Made by a program: the position numbers and the translations under genes. This document shows, piece after piece, positions 1 through 6,936 of a stretch of DNA of 20,138 bases. Position 1 is the first letter of the stretch; every line of letters starts with the position of its first letter. This stretch comes from DASWHD01 sp036393335. GTDB taxonomy: Bacteria > CG2-30-53-67 > CG2-30-70-394. The notes beneath the pieces are model-generated. The model saw nothing but the letters and a program-made list of their open reading frames with translations, did not search any database and was not told the DNA's origin. The stretch is from positions 1 through 20,138 of the forward strand of contig DASWHD010000136.1 of assembly GCA_036393335.1 (NCBI GenBank), in the 5' to 3' direction.

Positions 1-2
1 TG

Positions 3-1277
3 GTGGCGACCCTGTTCTTCATCACCGAGGCGGTGCCGCTACCCACGGTGGCCCTGATGATCGCGGTCTTTCAGGTGCTGCTCCTGGGGATCCCGTCGCG
101 CGAGGTGGCGCGCTCCTTCATGAGCGACTCGGTGTTCTTCATCATGGGTTCGCTGATGCTGGCAGTGGCGATCGTGAAACAGAACCTCGATCGCCGCATC
201 GCCCTGTTCATCCTCACCCTAACCGGTCCGAGCATCGGCCGCATCGTCTTCGGGGTCGTGACGGTCTCCGCGATCATCGCCAGCTTCATCGGCGAGCACA
301 CGGTGGCGGCGATGATGCTACCGGTGGGGATCACCCTGGTGCGCCTCACCGCGGACAGGCCGCGCGAGAATATCCCGGGGCTCGCCGCCTTACTGATGTT
401 CTCCATCGCCTACGGCTGCTCCATCGCCGGCATCGGCACGCCGTCGGGCGGTGCGCGCAACGCGATCATGATGGGCTACTGGAGCGAGTTCGGCATCGCC
501 AAGATCGGCTACCTCGATTGGATGATCTACTGCTATCCGATGGTATTGATCCAGATCCCCGCTCTCGTGGGCATCCTGCTGTTCACCTTCCGCCCGGAGG
601 TCCGGGACCTCACCCCGGCCCTCGACGCCCTGCGTGCGCAGGTGGAGGAGGAGGGGCCGATGCGCGGGCAGGCGTGGCTCGCCATCTTCCTGTTTGCCGT
701 CACCCTGCTGGGCTGGATCACCGTTTCCGGTAGGCTCGGCATGGGGACGGTGGCGTTGATCGGGGTGTGCTTCTACCTCTCCCTCGGCCTGGTGAAGTGG
801 GAGGACATCTCCACCAACGTCAACTGGGGGGTGGTGCTGCTCTACGGCGCGGCGATCTCCCTGGGTGTGCAGATGCAGGACAGCGGCGCGGCGGAGTGGG
901 TGGCGAAGACCTTCCTCGACCTGCTCGCGCCCCTCGGCGCCGGCCACGGCGTCGGCCTGGCGGCGGCGGTGTCCGTCCTCACCACCCTGATGACCAACGC
1001 CATGAGCAACGGCGCCGCGGTGGCGGTGCTCGGGCCGATCACCCTGAAGATGGCCCAGCAGTCGGGCGATTCGCCGATCGCCATCGGCCTGGTGACGGCG
1101 GTGAGCTCGGCCTTTGCCTACTTCACGGTGGTGGGGACGCCGGCCTGCACCATCGTCTATGCTTCGGGCTACCTGAAGACGACGGATTTCCTCAGGGTCG
1201 GATGGCGGATGTTTCTCGCCTCCTTCATCCTGATCCTCCTGATGTCGCAGGTGTACTGGAGCCTCTTCCATGTATAG
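3..1277 (+). CDS. SLC13/DASS-family anion permease, 5' end outside window
   Basis: A polytopic inner-membrane protein resembling the divalent anion:sodium symporter (SLC13/DASS) family, which imports sulfate or dicarboxylates. The frame is open to the left edge, so the GTG at 3 is probably not the true start; 424 residues are visible against roughly 450-500 for the family. The two-fold family architecture is present: a first hairpin motif at residues 94-107 (IGEHTVAAMMLPV), a GIGTPSGG loop near 144-151, a second hairpin at 331-345 (TNAMSNGAAVAVLGP) and a C-terminal GTPAC loop. The usual Ser-Asn-Thr ion and substrate motifs read Glu-His-Thr (98-100) and Ser-Asn-Gly (335-337), so substrate and coupling ion cannot be assumed. 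The stop overlaps the start of the downstream Usp gene by 8 bp, implying co-translation. Confidence 0.85.
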   Translation: MATLFFITEAVPLPTVALMIAVFQVLLLGIPSREVARSFMSDSVFFIMGSLMLAVAIVKQNLDRRIALFILTLTGPSIGRIVFGVVTVSAIIASFIGEHTVAAMMLPVGITLVRLTADRPRENIPGLAALLMFSIAYGCSIAGIGTPSGGARNAIMMGYWSEFGIAKIGYLDWMIYCYPMVLIQIPALVGILLFTFRPEVRDLTPALDALRAQVEEEGPMRGQAWLAIFLFAVTLLGWITVSGRLGMGTVALIGVCFYLSLGLVKWEDISTNVNWGVVLLYGAAISLGVQMQDSGAAEWVAKTFLDLLAPLGAGHGVGLAAAVSVLTTLMTNAMSNGAAVAVLGPITLKMAQQSGDSPIAIGLVTAVSSAFAYFTVVGTPACTIVYASGYLKTTDFLRVGWRMFLASFILILLMSQVYWSLFHV

Positions 1278-2214
1278 CCGCCGCCCCCTCGACAACGGCC
1301 TGATGACCCTCCTGGTCTGCTACGACGGCGGCGACGAAGCGCGCAAGGCCCTCGGCTGCGTCGCCAATCTGTTGGGCGCCACGCCGGCGAACCTCACGGT
1401 GCTGTTCGTGCGTCCCAAGACGCCGAGCGGCTTTCAAGAGATGGTCGCCCTCGCCCGGGAGAAGATCGTCGACTGGGACCTCGACCTCCCCGGGCTCGTG
1501 GTCCTCCGGGAGGCGGAGGCGCTGCTGGTCCAGCGCGGCCAGGTGGAGGAGGACGAAGAGGGACAGCCGGCGAAGCTGCGCCACGGGCTGCGCGAGCTGG
1601 GCAAGGGGCTGCTCGAGGTGCATTTTTACGGCCGCCACGACGAGCACATCCGCTTGCGGCTCCGCGACGGGGGCGATGCCGCCGGCGTCATCCTCAACGA
1701 GCTCGACTCCCTCCCCTATGAGATGGTGGTCATGGGTTCGCGCGGCCGGAAAGGGCTCAAGCGGTGGGTGATGGGCTCCACCGCCCAGCGGGTCGCCCTG
1801 TTCTCCGAGCAGACCGTCCTCGTGGTGCGCGGCGAGGCCGACCTGCATCGTGTGCTCGTCTGTTCCGACGGTTCCGAGGCGGCAGAGCGCGCGGTGCGGT
1901 TCGTCGGTCCCCTCGCCAAGGCCAAGGGGTGCGACGTCACCCTGTTCAGCGTGGCGACCGACGAGGGCGAGCGCGAGGCGGCGGAGCGCCGGCTGGACCG
2001 CGGTCGGTCGCTCCTCGCCGGGGCCGGGGTGACGGCGGCCAGCCGCATCGGTGTGGCGGAAGACCGGGCGGAGGAGATCCTGAAGGTCGCCGCGGAGTAC
2101 GATCTCACGGTGCTCGGCGTCTCCGGCCGGTCGCACATCCGCCGCTACCTCATGGGCAGCGTGCCGTTGAAGGTGCTGGAGCACTCGCCGGCCTCGGTGA
2201 TGATCGTGAAGTAA
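1270..2214 (+). CDS. tandem universal stress protein (two Usp domains)
   Basis: A 314-residue soluble protein with two UspA-type nucleotide-binding domains. Domain 1 (about 12-195) has an unusually long middle insertion of charged sequence; domain 2 covers about 196-314. Both carry a complete ATP-binding signature G-x2-G-x9-G-S: GSRGRKG followed by MGST in domain 1, and GVSGRS followed by LMGSV in domain 2. ATP-binding Usp proteins act as stress regulators, and some regulate a neighbouring transporter (for example TeaD with the TeaABC ectoine transporter). The ATG at 1270 lies inside the end of the SLC13 gene (8-bp overlap); an in-frame ATG at 1303 is an alternative start directly before the first beta strand. 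The coupling suggests a role in control of that transporter, which is inference. Confidence 0.88.
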   Translation: MYSRRPLDNGLMTLLVCYDGGDEARKALGCVANLLGATPANLTVLFVRPKTPSGFQEMVALAREKIVDWDLDLPGLVVLREAEALLVQRGQVEEDEEGQPAKLRHGLRELGKGLLEVHFYGRHDEHIRLRLRDGGDAAGVILNELDSLPYEMVVMGSRGRKGLKRWVMGSTAQRVALFSEQTVLVVRGEADLHRVLVCSDGSEAAERAVRFVGPLAKAKGCDVTLFSVATDEGEREAAERRLDRGRSLLAGAGVTAASRIGVAEDRAEEILKVAAEYDLTVLGVSGRSHIRRYLMGSVPLKVLEHSPASVMIVK

Positions 2215-2249
2215 GTTTTCTTGTCGGGTCCGGACCCGACAAGAAAACT
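2214..2249. repeat. perfect 36-bp palindrome between convergent genes
   Basis: Positions 2214-2231 are the exact reverse complement of 2232-2249, centred on TCCGGA. It starts at the last base of the plus-strand Usp stop codon and runs into the stop codon of the minus-strand Usp gene, so both transcripts end in it. The GC-rich inner stem (GTCGGGTCC) is preceded, not followed, by the T-rich run on either strand. It therefore resembles a bidirectional transcript-end hairpin but not a textbook intrinsic terminator. Confidence 0.75.
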
Positions 2250-3171
2250 AAAGAGGCATCTCCTCCTCGGGTAAGGTCTTCACCAGGAGGACGGAGGCGC
2301 GGCTGCGCTCCATTACGCGCATCGGCACGCTGCCCTTCAGGCGGCGGGCGAGATCGGAGCGGAGGGAGGCACCGAGGACTACCAGGGCGTCATCACCCAC
2401 CTCCTGGACGATCACTTCGTCGGCCTGTTCGCCCTCCTTGATGTGAACCTGCGACTCCTTGCCGCTGTCCGTGAGCCAGCTCCGTGCCCGTTCCGCACAC
2501 ACCACGCAGGTCTCCTTCACCAGATCCTCCGCGCGATACTCGTGCACCCCGAGGACGTCCACCCGGCCGCCGAGGGCGGGGAGGAGCTGGCGGAGCAGGG
2601 GATAGGCCCGGCGGGCCGACTTGGAGCCGTCTGCGCACAGGACGACCCGCGCATCGAGGTGGTCGTTCTTGACCGCCAACACCGACACCATGGTGTCCAG
2701 GGCGGCGCGGTGCGCGAGGTTGGTGGTGACCACCCGGTGGAGCCCCTTCTTGCCCGGGTCGCCGATCACCAGGAGATCGAATCCCTCCCGCGCCACCGCC
2801 TCCTGGATCGCGGCCAGGGGCGATGCGAAGCGCACCTGGAAGGTGACCTCGGTGTCACGGGTGGTCCGGAGGCGAAAGACGCGTACGTCCCCTGCCTCCT
2901 CGCGGATGCGGATCGCATCGGTCACGGGCACGATCCCGAGCCCTTCCAGCTCCGCCAGCGCCCGGGTGAGGCGGACCAGCCCCGGTGGGAGCGCCAGCCA
3001 TTCGTCTCGCGCCACGTCGCGGCCGAGGGGCGGCTCGGGCTCGGTGGCCACGGTGGAGACCCGGGTGGTCATCACCGTCAGGGGCACCTCGAGGCGCAGC
3101 GCGAGGCGGCCGGCGGTGCGCAGGGCGACCGTGCATAGCGGAGTGTCCTCGAGGTAGGCGAGGATCTTCAT
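2248..3171 (-). CDS. tandem universal stress protein, degenerate ATP motifs
   Basis: A 307-residue, two-domain Usp protein with the same overall plan as the convergent Usp gene: a long first domain (about 1-170) and a second domain (about 173-300, VVLCADGSKSARRA to SVLLVK). The nucleotide motif is eroded in both halves. Domain 1 reads GDPGKKG, then TTN where G-S is expected; domain 2 reads GASL, losing the second glycine, but keeps KGSV. It may therefore bind nucleotide weakly or not at all. A Cys-x2-Cys pair (CVVC) lies in domain 2. Its ATG overlaps the stop of the upstream SulP gene (ATGA), so it is the second gene of a SulP-Usp operon and a plausible regulator of that permease. The stop codon is inside the 36-bp palindrome. 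Confidence 0.85.
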   Translation of the reverse strand: MKILAYLEDTPLCTVALRTAGRLALRLEVPLTVMTTRVSTVATEPEPPLGRDVARDEWLALPPGLVRLTRALAELEGLGIVPVTDAIRIREEAGDVRVFRLRTTRDTEVTFQVRFASPLAAIQEAVAREGFDLLVIGDPGKKGLHRVVTTNLAHRAALDTMVSVLAVKNDHLDARVVLCADGSKSARRAYPLLRQLLPALGGRVDVLGVHEYRAEDLVKETCVVCAERARSWLTDSGKESQVHIKEGEQADEVIVQEVGDDALVVLGASLRSDLARRLKGSVPMRVMERSRASVLLVKTLPEEEMPL

Positions 3172-5048
3172 CGGCTCACCTCCTCGACGGCGGCCGCCTC
3201 ATACCAGCTACGAGCCTGGGCCTGGAGGGTCTGGCACTCCTCGAAGGCGAGCGCCGAGCACCCTGCACAGATCCGCGGATCCAGGGTCGGCTGTACCTTG
3301 TGCAGGGCGTCGCGGGTCCGCAGGAAGAGATTCTCCGACCCGATCTTCTCCAGCAGGCCGCTGTTCTTGAGGACCTGCACCACTTCCCGCTTGCTCTCGC
3401 CGAGGTAGAGATGGCCCCCGCGGTCGTTGAGCAGCGCGAGGAGCTCCTCCAGGCCCGCCGCGCCGGTGGCGTCGAGATGGTTAACCGAGTCCATCCGCAA
3501 GATGAGGCTGCACGCGTCGGGGTAGTTCCGCAGGATGCGGCGGATCTCGTCGTTGAACCAACCCATGGAGCCGAAGAACAGGGATCCGTCCACCTGCACC
3601 ACCGGGAGCTGAGGGCAGTGCGTTGGCCGGCTGGTATCGGTGGTCTGGGAGAGGCGCCGATCCGGCACCCATTCCCGGACGTGGGGACGCGAGGTGCGGG
3701 CCAGGTAGAGGACGAGGGAGAGCCCCACGCCGATGTACACCGCGTACTCCAGATGGAGAAAGATCGTGGCGAGGAAGGTGACGATCACCGCCGCCCGGTC
3801 ACTGCGGGTGGCGGCGAGGCTGAGCTTCAGGGCGTGGTGGTCGACCATGCCGTAGGCGACCACGATGAGCATCCCGGCGAGGGCCGAGATCGGCAGGTAG
3901 GCGGCGGTCTTGGCCATGAGCAGCACCGTGACGGCCACCACCACCCCGGAAAACAATCCGGCCATGCCGGTCTGGGCGCCGGCCTCGTGGTTGACTGCCG
4001 AGCGGGTGAAGGAGCCCGAGCAGGCGTAGCCGGAGAAGAGGCTCGCGGCGATGTTACACAGCCCCTGGCCGATGAACTCCTGGTTGCCGTCCAGCCGTTG
4101 CCGCGTCTGGGAGGCGATCGCCTTGGCAATGGACACCGCCTCTAGCAGACCCAGCAGGGCGATGGCCAGGGCGGCGTTGAAGAGCTGGCGCCATAGCCCG
4201 AGGTCGAAGGTGGGCATGGAGAGCGGCGGCAGGGATTGGGGGATGGCCCCCACCACCTTGGTGGCCCCCTCGCTGCCGAAGATGCCCGATGCCACCCACT
4301 GGTCGGTCACCATCTCGCCGACCTCGGCGCGCAGCAGCTCGGGTGCGCCCCCGCCCAGGGCGACCACCACGCCGCACATGAGCATCGCCACCAGGGGGCC
4401 CGGCGCCGGCCCCCATCTGCCCGGCCAGGCGCGCTTCACCCCGAGGATCACGGCGACCGTCAACAGTCCCAGACCGAGGGTGGGGAGGTGGGTGTGGGGG
4501 AGGTGGCGGATCGCCTGCCACAGGGTCGCGGTGATCGAGTGGACCTTGGGCAGGGTCGCCGCGTAGGCTGGATCGAACAGCAGGTTCTTGAGCTGCTTGA
4601 TGCCGATCAGCACCCCGGCGCCGGCGGTGAAGCCGATCACCACCGAGTGGGAGACGAAGTTCACCAGCACCCCGAGGCGGACAAGCCCCAGGAAGAGCTG
4701 GATCAAGCCGACCAGCAAGGCGAGGGTGAAGGCGAGCTGGAGGTAGTGGTCGGTAAAGGGATCGGCCATCCCCGACAGGCTGGAGAAGACCACCAGGGAG
4801 ATGGCGTTGGTGGGGCCGGTGATGAGCTGGGCCGACGAGCCCCACAGGGCGGCCACCATGGTCGGAACGATCGAGGTGTAGAGCCCGTAATGCACCGGGA
4901 TGCCCGCGATCAGGGCGTAGGCCATGGACTGGGGGACCGCGACCACCGCCACGGTGAGGGCCGCCACGAAGTCCAGCCGCAAGGTGGCGACGCGATAGCG
5001 GCGTAGCCATGGCACGAACGGGATCAGCGGTTGCGCCACATTTCGCAA
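3168..5048 (-). CDS. SulP-family anion permease with STAS domain
   Basis: A 626-residue inner-membrane SulP (SLC26-like) transporter for sulfate, bicarbonate or a related anion. The N-terminal membrane domain spans about 10-450 and has the family signature (VPQSMAYALIAGIPVHYGLY near 38-57 and the GPTNAISL segment near 78-85). A cytoplasmic STAS domain occupies about 480-585, with the conserved LDATG at 525-529. A small cysteine cluster follows (C594, C597, C605). The start is TTG at 5048: a strong GGGAGG lies 9 nt upstream, whereas the in-frame GTG at 5039 would be too far from it. The gene overlaps the downstream Usp gene by 4 bp. Sulfate is the default guess, but SulP proteins near carbon-fixation genes often carry bicarbonate; the sequence does not decide this. 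Confidence 0.92.
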   Translation of the reverse strand: MRNVAQPLIPFVPWLRRYRVATLRLDFVAALTVAVVAVPQSMAYALIAGIPVHYGLYTSIVPTMVAALWGSSAQLITGPTNAISLVVFSSLSGMADPFTDHYLQLAFTLALLVGLIQLFLGLVRLGVLVNFVSHSVVIGFTAGAGVLIGIKQLKNLLFDPAYAATLPKVHSITATLWQAIRHLPHTHLPTLGLGLLTVAVILGVKRAWPGRWGPAPGPLVAMLMCGVVVALGGGAPELLRAEVGEMVTDQWVASGIFGSEGATKVVGAIPQSLPPLSMPTFDLGLWRQLFNAALAIALLGLLEAVSIAKAIASQTRQRLDGNQEFIGQGLCNIAASLFSGYACSGSFTRSAVNHEAGAQTGMAGLFSGVVVAVTVLLMAKTAAYLPISALAGMLIVVAYGMVDHHALKLSLAATRSDRAAVIVTFLATIFLHLEYAVYIGVGLSLVLYLARTSRPHVREWVPDRRLSQTTDTSRPTHCPQLPVVQVDGSLFFGSMGWFNDEIRRILRNYPDACSLILRMDSVNHLDATGAAGLEELLALLNDRGGHLYLGESKREVVQVLKNSGLLEKIGSENLFLRTRDALHKVQPTLDPRICAGCSALAFEECQTLQAQARSWYEAAAVEEVSR

Positions 5049-5311
5049 CGGTCAGACCTCCCGGCGGTGGTCGAAAATGGTGTCAGCGGCGCGCCAGTAT
5101 ACGATGCCGAGCGCAAACGCAAACTGGAGGCCCATGAGAAAGAGACGCCGATGCGGTTGCGCGCTTCGGCGGGAGCTGCCCGGCGCGCGGGATGGGGTGG
5201 CTCAGTCCCCGCCGTTCGACTAGAACCACCCTTCCCTGGGACACCGGTCGGCCTCCCGGCGGGAATGGCCAGACCGTTTTTTTACCGACCACTTCTGAGG
5301 AGGATTCTCTC

Positions 5312-5824
5312 ATGAGCAACGAACGAACCGGCGTCGCCACCCTGAAGGGCAACCCCCTGACCCTGATCGGGCCGGGTCTGAAGCCGGGCGACGCCGCCCC
5401 GGACTTCACCGTCCGCAAGGGTTTGGAGGATGTGCAGGGCTCGTCGTACAAGGGCAAGGCGCGGATCATCTCGTCGGTGCCGTCGCTGGATACCCCGGTG
5501 TGTGACCAGCAGACCCGGCGCTTCAACGAGGAGGCCGCCGGCTTGGGCAACGTCACGATCCTCACCATCAGCATGGATCTGCCGTTTGCTCAGGGCCGGT
5601 TCTGCACGGCTGCCGGCATCGACAAGGTGGAGACCTTGTCTGATTACAAGGACGGCTCGTTCGGCCGGGCGTACGGCGTCCTCATCAAGGAGCATCGCCT
5701 CGACCATCGGGCGGTCTTTGTCATCGGCAAGGACGACAAGATTAAGTATGTCGAGTACGTGCCGGAGATGACCACCCACCCGAATTACGACGCGGCGATC
5801 GCGGCGGCGAAGGCGCTAGTCTAA
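5312..5824 (+). CDS. tpx: thiol peroxidase (atypical 2-Cys peroxiredoxin)
   Basis: A 170-residue peroxiredoxin of the Tpx subfamily, which reduces alkyl and lipid hydroperoxides using thioredoxin. The peroxidatic cysteine is C64 in PSLDTPVCDQQT and the resolving cysteine is C98 in GRFCTAAG. Their 34-residue spacing and the overall length match Escherichia coli Tpx (C61/C95, 168 residues). The ATG at 5312 is preferred over upstream in-frame starts because TGAGGAGG sits 8-9 nt before it and the protein then begins as Tpx proteins do. It is monocistronic, divergent from the SulP-Usp operon across a 263-bp gap that must hold both promoters, and ends before a strong terminator. Confidence 0.96.
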   Translation: MSNERTGVATLKGNPLTLIGPGLKPGDAAPDFTVRKGLEDVQGSSYKGKARIISSVPSLDTPVCDQQTRRFNEEAAGLGNVTILTISMDLPFAQGRFCTAAGIDKVETLSDYKDGSFGRAYGVLIKEHRLDHRAVFVIGKDDKIKYVEYVPEMTTHPNYDAAIAAAKALV

Positions 5825-5939
5825 CGGGGAGCTCAGTGCTGCCGGTCTCCGCACGACCGCCGTTCGGCTGTGAGACCGGAGCCGGGAGGATCGGTGCCCC
5901 TTTGACGGTTCTTCCTCGGCGGCGATCGTCGCCCGCAAG

Positions 5940-5976
5940 AAAAAGCCCCGCCCGGAACTCCGGGCGGGGCTTTTTT
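5940..5976. terminator. bidirectional intrinsic terminator
   Basis: An 11-bp perfect GC stem (5945-5955 with 5960-5970) closes a 4-nt AACT loop, followed by six T on the plus strand (5971-5976) and preceded by five A (5940-5944), which give the T-run on the minus strand. It lies between the ends of tpx and korB and serves both convergent transcripts. A weaker 8-bp stem (5842-5849 with 5872-5879) lies between tpx and this hairpin. Confidence 0.93.
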
Positions 5977-5995
5977 GCCGCGTCGTGCCTAATGA

Positions 5996-6889
5996 TCAGG
6001 CATTCATCGGGCTGAGGGAATCAAAGACCTTGTTGAGGTCGAACTGGTCGGCGGGGACCGAGTTGTAGCGCCCCTTGACGTTGCGCACCTGATCTTCATA
6101 GGTCGGTTTGGTGACCTGGTAGAGGATCCCGATCGGGATCTTTTCATTCTTCATGCCCTCTTCAGAGATCGCCAGCGCCGCAATCTTGTCGGTCGCGTCA
6201 TGATCCTCGGGGATCTCCTCCACCCGCCCCTTCCAGAACTCGAAGGTCTCGAACTTGTTGTAGGTAGGGCACGGCGAGAGGACGTTGACGAACGAGAAGC
6301 CGGTGTGCTTCATGGCCTTCTCGACCATCTCCGCCACGTGCTTCGGCTTGCCGGAGAAGGTCTGGGCCACGAAAGTCGCCCCGTAGGAGAGGACGAGCCC
6401 GAGGGTATTCATCGGCTCGTCGACGTTGCCCGAGGGGCTCAAGGAGCCAGGGTAGTCCAGGCGCGAGGTGGGGGAGCACTGGTTCTTCGTCAAGGCGTAC
6501 ATCTTGTTGTCCATGACCACGACCGCCATGTCGAAGTTGCGCCGCGCCGCGTGCGGGAAGTGGCCGCCGCCGATGGAGAAAGCGTCCCCGTCACCAATTG
6601 TGACCAGGATGTCGAGCTTGGGGTTGGCAATCTTCATCCCCACCGCCACCGGCAATGCCCGGCCGTGGAGGGAGTGGAAGCCGTACGGGCTCATCCACAG
6701 GGGCAGACGGGAGGAACAGCCGATCCCGGAGACCAGGACGGTGTTGGCCGCATCGACCATCTCCCCCGAGAAGGTCTTGGCGAGCGCATTGGTGACGCCG
6801 AAGTCGCCACAGCCGGGGCACCAGGTGGATTCGATGCCACTGGAATAACCCTTCGGTTTGACCTGCTCTTCGAGAAGATTCTGAATCAT
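5996..6889 (-). CDS. korB: 2-oxoacid:ferredoxin oxidoreductase, beta subunit
   Basis: A 297-residue thiamine diphosphate and iron-sulfur subunit of a 2-oxoacid:ferredoxin oxidoreductase, most likely 2-oxoglutarate. The complex interconverts 2-oxoglutarate + CoA and succinyl-CoA + CO2 with ferredoxin. The ThDP/Mg motif is GDGDAFSIGGGH (99-110) followed by MDNKMYALT (126-134). C24 and C27 (WCPGCG), C58 (GIGCSS) and C207 (SPCPTYN) have nearly the spacing of the four cysteines that ligate the single [4Fe-4S] cluster of archaeal OFOR beta subunits (12, 15, 46, 197). The ATG at 6889 has GAGG about 8 nt upstream. It is the second gene of korAB, 47 bp after korA. Substrate choice (2-oxoglutarate rather than pyruvate) is inferred from the fused two-subunit type. 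Confidence 0.93.
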   Translation of the reverse strand: MIQNLLEEQVKPKGYSSGIESTWCPGCGDFGVTNALAKTFSGEMVDAANTVLVSGIGCSSRLPLWMSPYGFHSLHGRALPVAVGMKIANPKLDILVTIGDGDAFSIGGGHFPHAARRNFDMAVVVMDNKMYALTKNQCSPTSRLDYPGSLSPSGNVDEPMNTLGLVLSYGATFVAQTFSGKPKHVAEMVEKAMKHTGFSFVNVLSPCPTYNKFETFEFWKGRVEEIPEDHDATDKIAALAISEEGMKNEKIPIGILYQVTKPTYEDQVRNVKGRYNSVPADQFDLNKVFDSLSPMNA

Positions 6890-6909
6890 GAGCGTTTCCT
6901 CGATGAGGA

Positions 6910-6927
6910 CTCGGGGTAAACCCCGAG
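6910..6927 (-). promoter_or_regulatory. intercistronic hairpin between korA and korB
   Basis: A 7-bp perfect stem (6910-6916 with 6921-6927) and a 4-nt loop fill much of the 47-nt gap. On the transcribed strand it ends shortly before the korB ribosome binding site. There is no T-run after it, so it is more likely an mRNA-stability or translation-tuning element than a terminator. No function is shown. Confidence 0.5.
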
Positions 6928-6936
6928 GACGTGGGA

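Noticed and set aside
5083..5574. 163-codon minus-strand open frame overlapping the tpx start
   Set aside because: It is antisense to tpx, which is certain from both catalytic cysteines, and the frame shows no domain.
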